Shown here one piece after another: positions 54,139-63,056 of a DNA stretch of 64,000 nucleotides (position 1 is the first letter of the stretch; the number at the start of each line of letters is the position of its first letter). Under the pieces are notes generated by a model. The model ran no database searches and was not told the origin of the DNA. It was given only the letters and a program-made list of their open reading frames with translations. The stretch is from an uncultured Cellvibrionales bacterium (GTDB lineage: Bacteria > Pseudomonadota > Gammaproteobacteria > Pseudomonadales > GM7GCV1): assembly GCA_913063225.1 (NCBI GenBank), contig CAJXYP010000012.1, positions 27,331 to 91,330 of the forward strand. The letters run 5' to 3'. Both the position numbers and the translations under genes were made by a program.

Positions 54139-54891
54139 TCAGTAACCTAGCCCGACTTTGACCTGATTAGGCTCACCCTTTTCGGCAAAATCAACTACCG
54201 CAACGGCAAGATCGGCACCAGTTATTGCACTTTTCCCCTCGGAATCAACCACCGGGCCGGCAGTTGATGTGCGATATTCTCCAGTACGATCACCTGGGCT
54301 AGCATCACCACGCCATCCGGTTAATCCAAAAGGCGGCGCTACAAAAGTCCAATTTATATCCGATGCTAGATAGGTCTCATAGGCAGCCCAATGGCCTAAG
54401 AATAAGGCTCGAAACGGCGATCCTTCTGGGGCATTTGGGGGCAAGTTCGCAATCAATTCTTCTCGACTATCAACCATGGTACTGCCACCGCCAACGACCA
54501 CTAACTGAGGGCCTGCATCACCTAATCCTGCAAAAGCCTCAGTGAAAGCAATCGCACTTTGATTCATGGCAGTCTCTTCAGGTCTAGCAGCTTCTCTGCC
54601 GCCAACGGCATTAATAATCGCATCCGCGCCTTCGGTAACTTCTAGCACCGATTCGAGGGAGGTTGGGTTACCCGCCACTCCAATAAAATTCGCTTCAGTG
54701 TAAGCAAATTTTTCTGGGCTGCGAGAAACGCCTACTACTTCATGACCTCGATTTAGTGCCTCCCTAACAACAATCTTGCCAAGATTTCCGGTAGCACCAA
54801 AAACAACAATGCGATCTGCATAAACGGAAACTGAGAAAACGGAGACCGCGGTCAAAACTGCAATCAATACTGGGGCTAATAATTTATTCAT
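54139..54891 (-). CDS. Exported NAD(P)-binding SDR/NmrA-like protein
   Basis: A 250-residue protein with an atypical-SDR Rossmann motif (F-G-A-T-G-N-L-G-K-I-V) and V-V-G-V-S-R-S-P-E-K as second strand. It begins with a hydrophobic segment M-N-K-L-L-A-P-V-L-I-A-V...V-Y-A-D that looks like a cleavable signal. A periplasmic NAD(P)-binding protein is odd because cofactor is not free there. Either the segment is retained as an anchor or the prediction is wrong. CAGGGAG precedes the ATG. Confidence 0.78.
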   Translation of the reverse strand: MNKLLAPVLIAVLTAVSVFSVSVYADRIVVFGATGNLGKIVVREALNRGHEVVGVSRSPEKFAYTEANFIGVAGNPTSLESVLEVTEGADAIINAVGGREAARPEETAMNQSAIAFTEAFAGLGDAGPQLVVVGGGSTMVDSREELIANLPPNAPEGSPFRALFLGHWAAYETYLASDINWTFVAPPFGLTGWRGDASPGDRTGEYRTSTAGPVVDSEGKSAITGADLAVAVVDFAEKGEPNQVKVGLGY

Positions 54892-54956
54892 ACAAACTCC
54901 CTGATTAAACTTGATCGAATCGTTACTCTAAATTGATTGAGGCTATCGGCAAAAAA

Positions 54957-54982
54957 AAAGCCCTCACATATGTAAGGGCTTT
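54957..54982 (-). terminator. Intrinsic terminator after the cytochrome/propeller gene
   Basis: AAAGCCCT and AGGGCTTT form an 8-bp stem around CACATATGTA. On the minus strand the 3' arm continues into nine T residues. It lies 17 bp after the stop codon at 54999. Confidence 0.9.
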
Positions 54983-54998
54983 CTAATAACTACAATAC

Positions 54999-56729
54999 TT
55001 ATTGGATCACTAACGGCCGCCCATCAGAAGGATTAATTCCTCCGTGGAATCCACCCTGATCTCGGACAACGCTACCTACGCCATCCTCGTCGTAATATAC
55101 CCAAACCAAACCATGAGGCTGGCCATATCCCGGCATATCGATAACTTTAAGCTGTTCATAAGTGTGCGCATCAAATACATAGATTCGACCCTCACCGTTA
55201 CTCGTTGCCCACATCTCGTTGCCGTTAGGCGAAAGCAATACGTGGTCGACTGCGTAGCCTGAAAATAGAGTCTCTAGCGGAGTGCCGCTTTCGGCATCCA
55301 TAACCGTAATAGTTCTACCGATATGCCCAGTGCCTTCGCCCTTGTTTGCCACCCAAAGATGAGATTCGTCAGCAGTAAGATTTGAGCCATACGGGCCAGT
55401 GCCTGAAGCTTTGGACCAAGCAATCTCTCCGGTTTCCAAATTGATCTTGGTTACGTTCGATGACCCTGCTGAGGGTACGTACATAAACTCGCTAGCCGCA
55501 TCGATTGTGACCCAATCTCCTCGGTAACCTCGGTACGGATACTCATCCAAAACTTCCCAGGTAACCGGGTCAAGCTTGGCAACCCAGTAAGGTCGAAGTG
55601 CAGTGTATTCCCCCGCAGCTAAGAGAGTGCCATTCGTCAAAGCGCCGCCATCAGCTCCGGGCTGCATCAGGATGTAAATAAATTCATTGTCGGAGTAAGC
55701 CGTGTAGTTACTACCACCCAGGTCTCTAGTATTAACGCCACCAACAATCTCATCGGTCTCGGGGTCGTAGAGAAATACGTTCAGTCCATCAGGATCAGTA
55801 ATAAAGGTATCCATCAGGATATATTTATCCTGAAAAATCTGAGCATGGTGTAAACGACCGCCAATGGACAATTGCTTAACCGGTTGCAACGTAAAGGCAT
55901 CCACTTTAAGTAAGGTCGCAGGAGTTCTTAACGGGCTGCCATTCCAGCCTTCTCGAGTTCCGCTCGGCCCGATCATGTATACATATTTTCCATCCGGACT
56001 TACGGCGGTCGTGTGTACCTGACCGCGCAAGTTCTCTGGCATTTCTCCAGAAGCAATTACTTCAAAGCTGGATGCATCGCCGACTACCACTGCGGTGCCT
56101 CTGGTTCGCATATTTCTATCCGGTGCATGAGATCCGCCAGTACCGGTGTTTTCGTAAAAATATAAGGAGTTAGGTTCTGGCGTAAAAACAACCTCACCAA
56201 GCTCATATTCGTTGAGGACTTGAACTTCGTATTCGCCACGAAGACTGCCGGTCTTCGCTTTGCGAGTCCAATCGGCAAGTACGGTGTCGAAAGATCGAAT
56301 ATCAAGAATTTGCTGATCCCTCGGAGATACTGCGTAGACGTTCTCAGCTGCTCTTGAATCCAGCAAGGCTGTAACCTCAGTTCGCCACTCAGAAACTGTC
56401 TCAGAACTGAATGTCTTACCACCCAAGGTTCCAATAAATACCGAAAGGGCGATTAGATCTTCAACATCTGGATCTAATTCACTAACGATAATCCCCATTT
56501 GTGGGTTGGAATCCAGCTGCTCTTGGATTTCTATAGGAGTTGGACCGCCATGAAGTGTTGGGCCTACCCGACCTTCTCCGTTGTCGCCGTGACAAACCCA
56601 GCAAGAAACCTGTGCAAAATAAAGTTCTTTGCCCGCAGCCTCTAAGGCCGCCATATCTTCTTGGGCTATCGCCGAAAAACTGACAATCATCAGCAAAGTT
56701 GAATTCAATAGGAACCGCAAACCACTCAT
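54999..56729 (-). CDS. Exported cytochrome c fused to a beta-propeller
   Basis: ATG at 56727-56729 chosen with GGAGG six bases upstream; a longer frame (56786) adds 19 residues before the signal. Signal ends near I-A-Q. Residues about 25-110 are a monohaem cytochrome c (C-W-V-C-H-G-D-N-G-E-G). From about 190 a repeated V-S-P-D-G-K-Y-V-Y / L-S-P-N-G-N-E-M-W / V-D-A-F-T-L pattern marks a YVTN/YncE-type propeller. D-H, H-H-A-Q and Q-P-H-G are spaced His sites that could bind metal. Probably a periplasmic dehydrogenase or electron-transfer protein; no second haem or PQQ motif is evident. Confidence 0.82.
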   Translation of the reverse strand: MSGLRFLLNSTLLMIVSFSAIAQEDMAALEAAGKELYFAQVSCWVCHGDNGEGRVGPTLHGGPTPIEIQEQLDSNPQMGIIVSELDPDVEDLIALSVFIGTLGGKTFSSETVSEWRTEVTALLDSRAAENVYAVSPRDQQILDIRSFDTVLADWTRKAKTGSLRGEYEVQVLNEYELGEVVFTPEPNSLYFYENTGTGGSHAPDRNMRTRGTAVVVGDASSFEVIASGEMPENLRGQVHTTAVSPDGKYVYMIGPSGTREGWNGSPLRTPATLLKVDAFTLQPVKQLSIGGRLHHAQIFQDKYILMDTFITDPDGLNVFLYDPETDEIVGGVNTRDLGGSNYTAYSDNEFIYILMQPGADGGALTNGTLLAAGEYTALRPYWVAKLDPVTWEVLDEYPYRGYRGDWVTIDAASEFMYVPSAGSSNVTKINLETGEIAWSKASGTGPYGSNLTADESHLWVANKGEGTGHIGRTITVMDAESGTPLETLFSGYAVDHVLLSPNGNEMWATSNGEGRIYVFDAHTYEQLKVIDMPGYGQPHGLVWVYYDEDGVGSVVRDQGGFHGGINPSDGRPLVIQ

Positions 56730-56853
56730 ACTTACCTCCAGTAAATGCGAATTAGCTCTGCCCGAATTCCCAGAAAAGAGAATCAATGATCGCAGAACAT
56801 ATCAACATAATGTATTTAAAAGACTTCCCCAATGCCGCCATGGAATCACAAAT

Positions 56854-56886
56854 TCACTGGGTGCGCCAACTTGTCGCACCCAGTGA
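56854..56886 (-). terminator. Perfect 12-bp hairpin after the third SnoaL-like gene
   Basis: TCACTGGGTGCG and CGCACCCAGTGA pair around a nine-base loop, 32 bp after the stop at 56919. The U-tract is weak (AATTTGTG), so it may slow or end transcription or protect the mRNA end. Confidence 0.6.
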
Positions 56887-56918
56887 TCCAAATCCAAGCA
56901 AAAAATGTAGCTATTTGG

Positions 56919-57956
56919 TTAGCGAAGTTCCGGAATAACAAACTCGCCGGGCACCTCAGTTTGAAGCATCATTCCAACGTCATCGCCAAACCACCACCCT
57001 TCTTTCCAGTGAGTTCCTTCGAAGGTATGAATACCAACCTCCCATGCGCCAACGGGATTATTAGTTGCTGGATTGCCAAACAGGCTGCCGGTATTGGTTC
57101 CTGTTAACAAGAACGAAATCATCACCTTATTGCCTTCGGCAATTAGCACTCCCACTTGGTCTAAGCGGTCCGGGAAGGCAGTATTCATCCCCGTAAGACC
57201 CAATTCTGCGCCACGAAGGCCCACATATTTGAATCCAGCCCGGGTATATATTTCGTAGGGTCGACCATCAAATACTTGGTTGGCTGGTCTTATAGTAGAT
57301 TTGTAAGCAGACACTCTAACTTTGTTGGTATAGGTGTCTGTGTCTTCTGGCTCTGACAAGATATCCACGAGTACTTCACTACCCGGTCGAACTGGATAGT
57401 TGGCAACAGGCGCTATAGACATTCCATCGCTGCGTTCCGGCAGCCACACCCCAAGCTGCTGGAGTAGGCCCGTTTCATCTGACATTTCCCAAAACTCAAT
57501 TATCTGGCCGCCTACTAGTTTGTAGAACGCCGTAGCCTGAATATCTATGGCTTTTCCCGTAGCGAGAATACCGTACAAGTTGCCGAGGTGAGTACCGGTT
57601 GTTCGGTATTGAACTCCGACTATATTGCCTTCGGCGACCATTTCTTCGACCACATCTACCCGATCAGGAATGGCTACACTTAAGGAATCTGAGTGCATTT
57701 TAAGCATCGGATCTTCTGCATTTGTCACTAAGTTTTGAAACTCAGATCGCTGCCAATTGACATCGGATGCAAATATTTCATCGTTGGTCGCCATCCTGCT
57801 TGAGTCCCACCGAGATTCAACATAGTGTCTAATCAGTACCTTATTTGCTTCCAACTCGGAAACCTGGCTGCCCGCATAAGATGGAGAAAGCCCAAGAAGG
57901 CTAAGAAGCATCGCCGCTATAAGCGCCCAACTAGTTTTTATAGACGTAGAATTCAC
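56919..57956 (-). CDS. Double SnoaL-like (NTF2-fold) exported protein, copy 3, GTG start
   Basis: Paralogue of the two lipoproteins at 21664 and 22815 but with a Sec signal (ending near S-Y-A-G) in place of a lipobox. First module: V-Q-Y-R-T-T-G-T-H-L-G-N-L-Y-G-I-L-A-T-G-K and I-I-E-F-W-E-M-S-D-E. Second: S-F-L-L-T-G-T-N-T-G-S-L-F-G-N-P and W-W-F-G-D-D-V-G-M. The start is GTG with CGGGGGAT upstream. 345 residues. It is alone here, about 33 kb from its relatives, so it duplicated and moved or the operon was split. Confidence 0.74.
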   Translation of the reverse strand: MNSTSIKTSWALIAAMLLSLLGLSPSYAGSQVSELEANKVLIRHYVESRWDSSRMATNDEIFASDVNWQRSEFQNLVTNAEDPMLKMHSDSLSVAIPDRVDVVEEMVAEGNIVGVQYRTTGTHLGNLYGILATGKAIDIQATAFYKLVGGQIIEFWEMSDETGLLQQLGVWLPERSDGMSIAPVANYPVRPGSEVLVDILSEPEDTDTYTNKVRVSAYKSTIRPANQVFDGRPYEIYTRAGFKYVGLRGAELGLTGMNTAFPDRLDQVGVLIAEGNKVMISFLLTGTNTGSLFGNPATNNPVGAWEVGIHTFEGTHWKEGWWFGDDVGMMLQTEVPGEFVIPELR

Positions 57957-58159
57957 AAATATATCCCCCGAAAGATCTGTACCGAATAAGATTAAGGCTT
58001 CTTTATAATGTATTTTATTTAAAACCTATACTCAAACTCCAAAATATGACGCGACTTTTGTTAACACCACTTTTCTTTAGCGCCACTAAATAGCCTGACA
58101 CCCTATACTAGGCCCTAAATAGGTAGACGACCTGCTCACTTTTACATTTTGAGACATCA

Positions 58160-58600
58160 ATGGAATTCCTAGAAAACTCCTGGTTTGCGCGACTCACCAC
58201 CGAGACGGCTTGGGGGTTTGCCATCAATGAGATTATTCATATTCTGAGTATATCGGTGATTGTGGCTGTAGCGGTTCTTTACGTCGCTCACAGTGTTTCC
58301 GAAAAGCGCATGGAAACTAAACAGGTGCGTAAGTTTGTTGCTCCCTTTGCCGCCACTGCTTTTGCTATCGCCCTGTTTACCGGCTTCGTGTTTTTTGCCG
58401 CTTGGCCGGATCGTTATCTTGATAACCCTGCTTTTCTTATCAAAATGCCAATGCTAATTACTTTGGCTATTTTGAATATTCTGATTTGGCGCGGTTACGC
58501 GTCCACAGAGCTATCAATGACGACTAAATGCATTACTTGGTTGGCTCTAGCAATTGCCCTTGCGACAATTGCTGCAGGTCGACTAATTGCCTATACCTAA
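58160..58600 (+). CDS. DUF6644-like membrane protein (copy 1)
   Basis: A 146-residue inner-membrane protein with four hydrophobic segments. His near I-N-E-I-I-H-I-L-S and the ending A-A-G-R-L-I-A-Y are shared with the next gene (E-T-I-H-Y...A-C-G-R-L-I-A-Y). The His positions could bind haem, but this is not established. GAGACATCA precedes the ATG. Co-transcribed with copy 2 (17 bp gap) and convergent with copCD. Confidence 0.72.
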   Translation: MEFLENSWFARLTTETAWGFAINEIIHILSISVIVAVAVLYVAHSVSEKRMETKQVRKFVAPFAATAFAIALFTGFVFFAAWPDRYLDNPAFLIKMPMLITLAILNILIWRGYASTELSMTTKCITWLALAIALATIAAGRLIAYT

Positions 58601-58617
58601 ATTGAGAGCCTATTAGC

Positions 58618-59091
58618 ATGTTTTACGATTTACTGGCCGCGCTCTCTGTCGAACACTACGCCCGAGAATATCAATGGTTTATGCCGACGGTGGAAACGAT
58701 TCACTACACCGGGCACCTACTGTTGTTCGGCTGCATACTCCTTTTTGATATGCGCCTACTTGGCGTTGGTTCGAAGCTATCAGTATCGAAACTAGAAAAA
58801 CTAACGGTGCGATTCTCAATACTGGGATTTCTGATCGCCATTCTTTCAGGCAGCGTTTTACTACTTACCAGCCTCGATTATTTCTGGGGCAATCCCTCCC
58901 TAGTCAATAAACTTATATTTATGGTCCTGGCCTTGGTCAATATCGGAATCTTCTATCTATTTGTTACGCCGAAGATGAAGGCATTTGATAGTAATGTTCC
59001 GACCCCTTGGTTTGCCAAACTAAGTGGAGGCATTTCAATTTTGCTTTGGACTAGCGTTGTGGCATGTGGGCGCCTAATTGCATATTACTAA
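58618..59091 (+). CDS. DUF6644-like membrane protein (copy 2)
   Basis: A 157-residue four-helix membrane protein paralogous to the previous gene. Conserved V-E-T-I-H-Y-T-G-H has two His in the first helix; the next helix contains D-M-R-L-L-G. It ends A-C-G-R-L-I-A-Y-Y. The two probably form a heteromeric membrane complex; electron transfer or copper-related roles are guesses from the neighbours. Confidence 0.74.
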   Translation: MFYDLLAALSVEHYAREYQWFMPTVETIHYTGHLLLFGCILLFDMRLLGVGSKLSVSKLEKLTVRFSILGFLIAILSGSVLLLTSLDYFWGNPSLVNKLIFMVLALVNIGIFYLFVTPKMKAFDSNVPTPWFAKLSGGISILLWTSVVACGRLIAYY

Positions 59092-59105
59092 AAGCCCTAA
59101 GAAAG

Positions 59106-59990
59106 CTACGGAACAAGACCTGGGCCGGTTAGGGTGGTTACCGCAGCGATAACTATAAAAATCATAACTGCAAAGATCATTTCAAAAATCACCGTCACTC
59201 GAAACTCATCTGCACTATTCTCCGAATCTTCCGCAATTCGTGGAACCAGGGAATATCGATTGCGCGCCGCCATCAGCAATAAGATCAAAACCAGGGAAAA
59301 CTTCAGTACTAAGCCACCACCGTAGGTGGAACGAAATAGATTAAGCGGCGAGCCTAATAATTCGATAATCAAAAACCCACCAGCAACCGTCAAAAGTACG
59401 ACCAGCCAAATCGCCATATCTCCGAACCTTTTCAAAAGCACCGCTGAATCTTTTGCAGGCAATACTGCCACTGCCCAAAATAGTGGTAACAACGAACCAA
59501 TCCAGAATCCAATACACACCAAATGCAGGCCGATGGCGATCTTAGGCAATGCCGTTAAGCCCGCTGTGTGCCCGGACACAAAGAAGGAAGCGGCTAACAG
59601 AAATACCGAGCCTCCAAACAAGAAGGGCAATAATTTTTCTGTTCTGGATATGCCAAAGATAATCAGAGTAAAGCCTATTCCAGCAACAAAAAGGCCTACC
59701 AGGCGAATACGCACCACCTCTCCAACCGGTGTAGCCCATAGAAAAGACAACAAACCAAAATCGAACATTCCCGACAAGCCAGATTGCGCTGTCATGCCAA
59801 CCTGAAAAAACAAGGCAAAGCAAACCAAGAAGGCACCGCAAAGCGCAGAATACAGTCCGTAAACCGATACTTTTCTAATTAATGGTCGGCTACTGGTATA
59901 GATCAACCAGAGCGAAAAAGCAGCTCCCATACTTCCGATAAGACTGGCGTATATACCAGCTTTGCTCAGCACCATTAATGCTGACCACAT
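59106..59990 (-). CDS. copD: CopD-family copper-resistance membrane protein
   Basis: A 294-residue inner-membrane protein with about eight hydrophobic segments. V-S-G-H-T-A-G and I-G-L-H-L-V-C-I-G-F-W-I-G-S-L carry the His residues typical of CopD, which is thought to move copper across the membrane with CopC. It starts 3 bp after the CopC stop, so the two are one operon. Confidence 0.85.
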   Translation of the reverse strand: MWSALMVLSKAGIYASLIGSMGAAFSLWLIYTSSRPLIRKVSVYGLYSALCGAFLVCFALFFQVGMTAQSGLSGMFDFGLLSFLWATPVGEVVRIRLVGLFVAGIGFTLIIFGISRTEKLLPFLFGGSVFLLAASFFVSGHTAGLTALPKIAIGLHLVCIGFWIGSLLPLFWAVAVLPAKDSAVLLKRFGDMAIWLVVLLTVAGGFLIIELLGSPLNLFRSTYGGGLVLKFSLVLILLLMAARNRYSLVPRIAEDSENSADEFRVTVIFEMIFAVMIFIVIAAVTTLTGPGLVP

Positions 59991-59993
59991 AAT

Positions 59994-60356
59994 CTATGGG
60001 CCTTGGATGGTGAAAGACACAACGCCTGCCATGGTATGGCCATCCTCACCGAGAATAGTCCACCGCGCGGTATGTTTTCCCAAGACCAGGTTGTCTGGCA
60101 ACGCCAATGCGAAGCTCGTTGAAACCTCTCTTTGCTCAGATATATCCAGATCCTGCCTAACCCCATCTGGACCTCGCAGCTCCACCCGAGCTAATCGAAC
60201 TGGTCCGCTATACGTTAACTGCAGTTGTTCAGGCGCTTTCTGCATTTGCTGATTGTTTTCGGGTACGGAACTGCTCAACCCAGTGTGAGCTAGGGCCATT
60301 GGTGTAAAACTCAGGATTGCTAGCAGCCAGAATAACCTTGCTATCACTATCTTCAT
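59994..60356 (-). CDS. copC: CopC-domain periplasmic copper-binding protein
   Basis: A 120-residue protein whose signal ends A-L-A, so the mature chain starts with His (H-T-G-L-S), the first Cu(II) ligand of CopC. The later E-D-G-H-T-M-A-G-V-V-S-F gives the Asp-His ligands. L-T-Y-S-G-P-V and V-E-L-R-G-P-D-G are typical strands. GAGGA precedes the ATG. The N-terminal His here is a useful parallel for the DUF6152-type proteins of this window. Confidence 0.9.
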   Translation of the reverse strand: MKIVIARLFWLLAILSFTPMALAHTGLSSSVPENNQQMQKAPEQLQLTYSGPVRLARVELRGPDGVRQDLDISEQREVSTSFALALPDNLVLGKHTARWTILGEDGHTMAGVVSFTIQGP

Positions 60357-60500
60357 CGTTGTCCTCGCCTATCCTCGAAACCGAATTAAATATCTAGATT
60401 AGAACTCTAACGGATTTCTGCCGCTAATCCTGCGCTAGATCAGTGTAATTCCTATTTATCTGCACATACTTTAGAAATCTTTGATTGGGCACTTTTAGAT

Positions 60501-61427
60501 ATGCATGACCTTTCACTGTTGACCATTATCTGGATGGTTGTATTTGTCGCATCTATGGTCTCCCTCAAAAGTGAGGGCCTTGGCAATTCACCAGCGGCAA
60601 CAGGGATAATGACATCCGCCGTACTAGACGATATTGCCTCTCTTGCTCTAGTTGCCATTCTTGTTCCAATGGCCACCGGCGAAGCGACCGTGTCTATTGA
60701 GGGGATTGGACTGGTAATGGGCAAAGCCATAGCGTTTTTTGTTTTGGTAACTTTAATAGGCGGTTGGCGTTTCCCGGCAAGTGCTGGCTGGGTAGCAAGG
60801 ATCCCGCTTATCGGTAATTTCAGTTTACTAAGACTACTGTCCATGAACCGTGGTGAATACACGATACTCGCGCTACTTCTGATCGCTGTTCTTATGGGGA
60901 TTCTTTCCTACAACTTTGGTTTTCACCCCGCTATCGGGGCCTATATGGCAGGCTTAATAGTCAAGCGGGAGTATTTTGAATTCCCCTTAGATCATAAGGC
61001 CGACCTGCAAACCGACCACCATAATCAAGCTAAAAGGATCATCGACAATATGGCCTTCTCATGGATTGGCCCGGTATTTTTTGTGACTTTAGGAACAAAA
61101 CTAATTTTCGAACCTGAGCTTATTGTGAAGGTTTTACCATTGAGTTTTTTGCTATTCGTGGGGCTTTTTGTTGGTCAGGTTTTATCTGCAGCCCTTGCCG
61201 CCCGATTTACCGGGAAATTCGATTGGGCTTCAAGCTGGATGATTGGATTTGGAATGTTGGGGCGTGCCGAATTGGCATTTGTAGTTATGGATATAGCCTA
61301 CATAGAGCACCAGATTATTAATGCAGAGGTCTTCTATACTCTAATGTTGACCACCTTTATGCTGAATATTTCAGTACCGCTCACTATTAGGTGGTGGAAA
61401 AGTCGATACGGAAATCAGACTGTGTGA
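60501..61427 (+). CDS. N-terminally short cation:proton antiporter (CPA2-type)
   Basis: A 308-residue membrane protein matching the C-terminal two-thirds of a Kef/Nha-type antiporter. T-G-I-M-T-S-A-V-L-D-D-I-A-S-L holds the ion-binding Asp-Asp; G-M-L-G-R-A-E-L-A-F-V-V is the late Arg/Glu helix. Full family members have roughly 120-140 more residues, the first four or so helices, before this point. The frame is open upstream to 60411 but contains no such helices. It is a truncated gene, possibly inactive, or a half-size variant. The region 60357-60500 has no other gene. Confidence 0.7.
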   Translation: MHDLSLLTIIWMVVFVASMVSLKSEGLGNSPAATGIMTSAVLDDIASLALVAILVPMATGEATVSIEGIGLVMGKAIAFFVLVTLIGGWRFPASAGWVARIPLIGNFSLLRLLSMNRGEYTILALLLIAVLMGILSYNFGFHPAIGAYMAGLIVKREYFEFPLDHKADLQTDHHNQAKRIIDNMAFSWIGPVFFVTLGTKLIFEPELIVKVLPLSFLLFVGLFVGQVLSAALAARFTGKFDWASSWMIGFGMLGRAELAFVVMDIAYIEHQIINAEVFYTLMLTTFMLNISVPLTIRWWKSRYGNQTV

Positions 61428-61585
61428 CGACGGTCCTCGATAGCACGTCGACTACTATCTAAGCGACGCTCAACAAATCCGCGGCGATCGCCTCCAATAA
61501 AGCCACACTGAGCCACACGCCTATCATTGCCTCGACGTCTTTCGAGGTCTTCTCGTCTATCGCTATCTTCGCGGTTATCATTCAT
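61415..61585 (-). CDS. 56-residue Arg-rich repeat protein
   Basis: Begins M-N-D-N-R-E-D-S-D-R-R-E-D-L-E-R-R and continues with G-G-D-R-R-G-F-V-E-R-R and A-I-E-D-R-R-H-T-V. The D/E-R-R unit recurs about every 7-10 residues, which chance would not give. It overlaps the end of the antiporter gene by 13 bp, tail to tail. Highly charged, one Cys, no signal. Short D-R-R repeat proteins are common in gammaproteobacteria but their role is not known to me. The upstream ribosome site is weak. Confidence 0.55.
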   Translation of the reverse strand: MNDNREDSDRREDLERRRGNDRRVAQCGFIGGDRRGFVERRLDSSRRAIEDRRHTV

Positions 61586-61675
61586 TTTGATACCAATATA
61601 TAAATCAAAATGTAACTTTGCTCCTACGGAGTAAATTTTTCAAGATTCTAAATAAAATCCTTCAAGAAGAATGAT

Positions 61676-62959
61676 TTAGAGATCTGCTACCACGGTCAAT
61701 GTAGCCTGACACAGTCGACTCAACTCTTCTGAATTAATAATGTAAGGAGGCATAAGATAAACAACGGAGCCAAAAGGGCGAACCCAAACGCCTTGCTCCA
61801 CAAATTTGGGTTGTAATTCTGCCTGGTCAATTGGCTTATGAAGTTCGATTACGCCTATAGCGCCCAATACCCTAACCTCCTTAACAGCCACCATCTCAGA
61901 AGCAGCGGACAAGCCTTTGACCAGACCAGTTTCGATGGCATTTATCGAAGACTGCCAATCCTGATTCAACAATAGCTCTAGGCTGGCGTTTGCCACCGCA
62001 CAAGCTAAAGGGTTCGCCATATAGGTCGGACCATGCATGAACACGCCCGGATCGGCGCCGCAAATCCCGTCACTTACTTTGTCAGTACATAGAGTTGCCG
62101 CTAGCGTTAGATAACCGCCCGTAAGGGACTTTCCAAGACAGATAATATCTGGAGAAATCTCGGCCCATTCACAACCAAAAAGCTTACCGGTGCGACCAAA
62201 CCCCGTGGCAATTTCATCCGCTATCAAAAGCACATCGTGCTGATCGCAGAGCTGTCTCGCTCTCCGTAAATAATCCGGAGAATAGAAATGCATTCCTCCA
62301 GCGTTCTGAGCAATGGGTTCCAAAATTAGCGCAGCAATTTCTGAACCGCGATCGTTTAATAGCTGCTGCAGATCCGCAATATCAGAATCACTACAAGACG
62401 CTTCAAATTTACAGGGAGGGGAATCAACAAATAATTGATCGGCCAACATGCCTTTAAATAAGTGGTGCATACCTCGATCGGGATCGCATACCGACATCGC
62501 GCCCCAGGTGTCGCCGTGGTAGCCACGACGCAAGGAAACAAACTTGGTCTTGCGAGTATTTCCAACTGCCTGCCAATATTGCAACGCCATTTTCATAGCG
62601 ACCTCTACGCTGACGGAGCCGGAATCACTAAAGAAAACCTTATTCAGGCCTTCGGGCGTAATTTCCACCAACTTCTCGGCCAGCCGCACCGCGGGCTCGT
62701 GAGTGAGTCCGCCAAACATCACATGGGAAAACTGGTCGATTTGATTCTTAGCTGCTTCATTCAGAACAGGGTGGTTGTAACCATGGATCATGCACCACCA
62801 GGACGACATACCATCAATGAGCTTGCGCCCATCTGCCAATTCAATATAAACACCATCGGCGCCAACAACTTGCCATAAAGGGCCAGGGGCCTTCGTGGAG
62901 GAATAAGGATGCCAGAGAATTTGATTGTCTATATCGGTAAGCACAGGGGTTTTACTCAC
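61676..62959 (-). CDS. bioA: Adenosylmethionine-8-amino-7-oxononanoate aminotransferase
   Basis: Biotin synthesis, EC 2.6.1.62: transfers an amino group from S-adenosylmethionine to KAPA. PLP fold type I. W-H-P-Y-S-S near the N-terminus, G-M-S-S-W-W-C-M-I-H-G-Y-N-H-P, I-A-D-E-I-A-T-G-F-G-R-T-G and L-G-K-S-L-T-G-G-Y with the PLP Lys are BioA marks. I chose the GTG at 62957-62959, giving (M)-S-K-T-P-V-L-T-D; a longer frame from 63085 adds 42 unlikely residues. No other bio gene is here. Divergent from purU. Confidence 0.92.
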   Translation of the reverse strand: MSKTPVLTDIDNQILWHPYSSTKAPGPLWQVVGADGVYIELADGRKLIDGMSSWWCMIHGYNHPVLNEAAKNQIDQFSHVMFGGLTHEPAVRLAEKLVEITPEGLNKVFFSDSGSVSVEVAMKMALQYWQAVGNTRKTKFVSLRRGYHGDTWGAMSVCDPDRGMHHLFKGMLADQLFVDSPPCKFEASCSDSDIADLQQLLNDRGSEIAALILEPIAQNAGGMHFYSPDYLRRARQLCDQHDVLLIADEIATGFGRTGKLFGCEWAEISPDIICLGKSLTGGYLTLAATLCTDKVSDGICGADPGVFMHGPTYMANPLACAVANASLELLLNQDWQSSINAIETGLVKGLSAASEMVAVKEVRVLGAIGVIELHKPIDQAELQPKFVEQGVWVRPFGSVVYLMPPYIINSEELSRLCQATLTVVADL

Positions 62960-63056
62960 AAAGAAGTAACAAGAAGTAGTGGTATAAGCATACTGCACTA
63001 TTAGTTTTGATAGAATCCACAACCTAAGCAGCTGCCCCAACACAGAGACCTCTAAA

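Noticed and set aside
59134..59805. Long plus-strand frames opposite copD
   Set aside because: They are shadows of the hydrophobic codons of copD; no start sites or domains.
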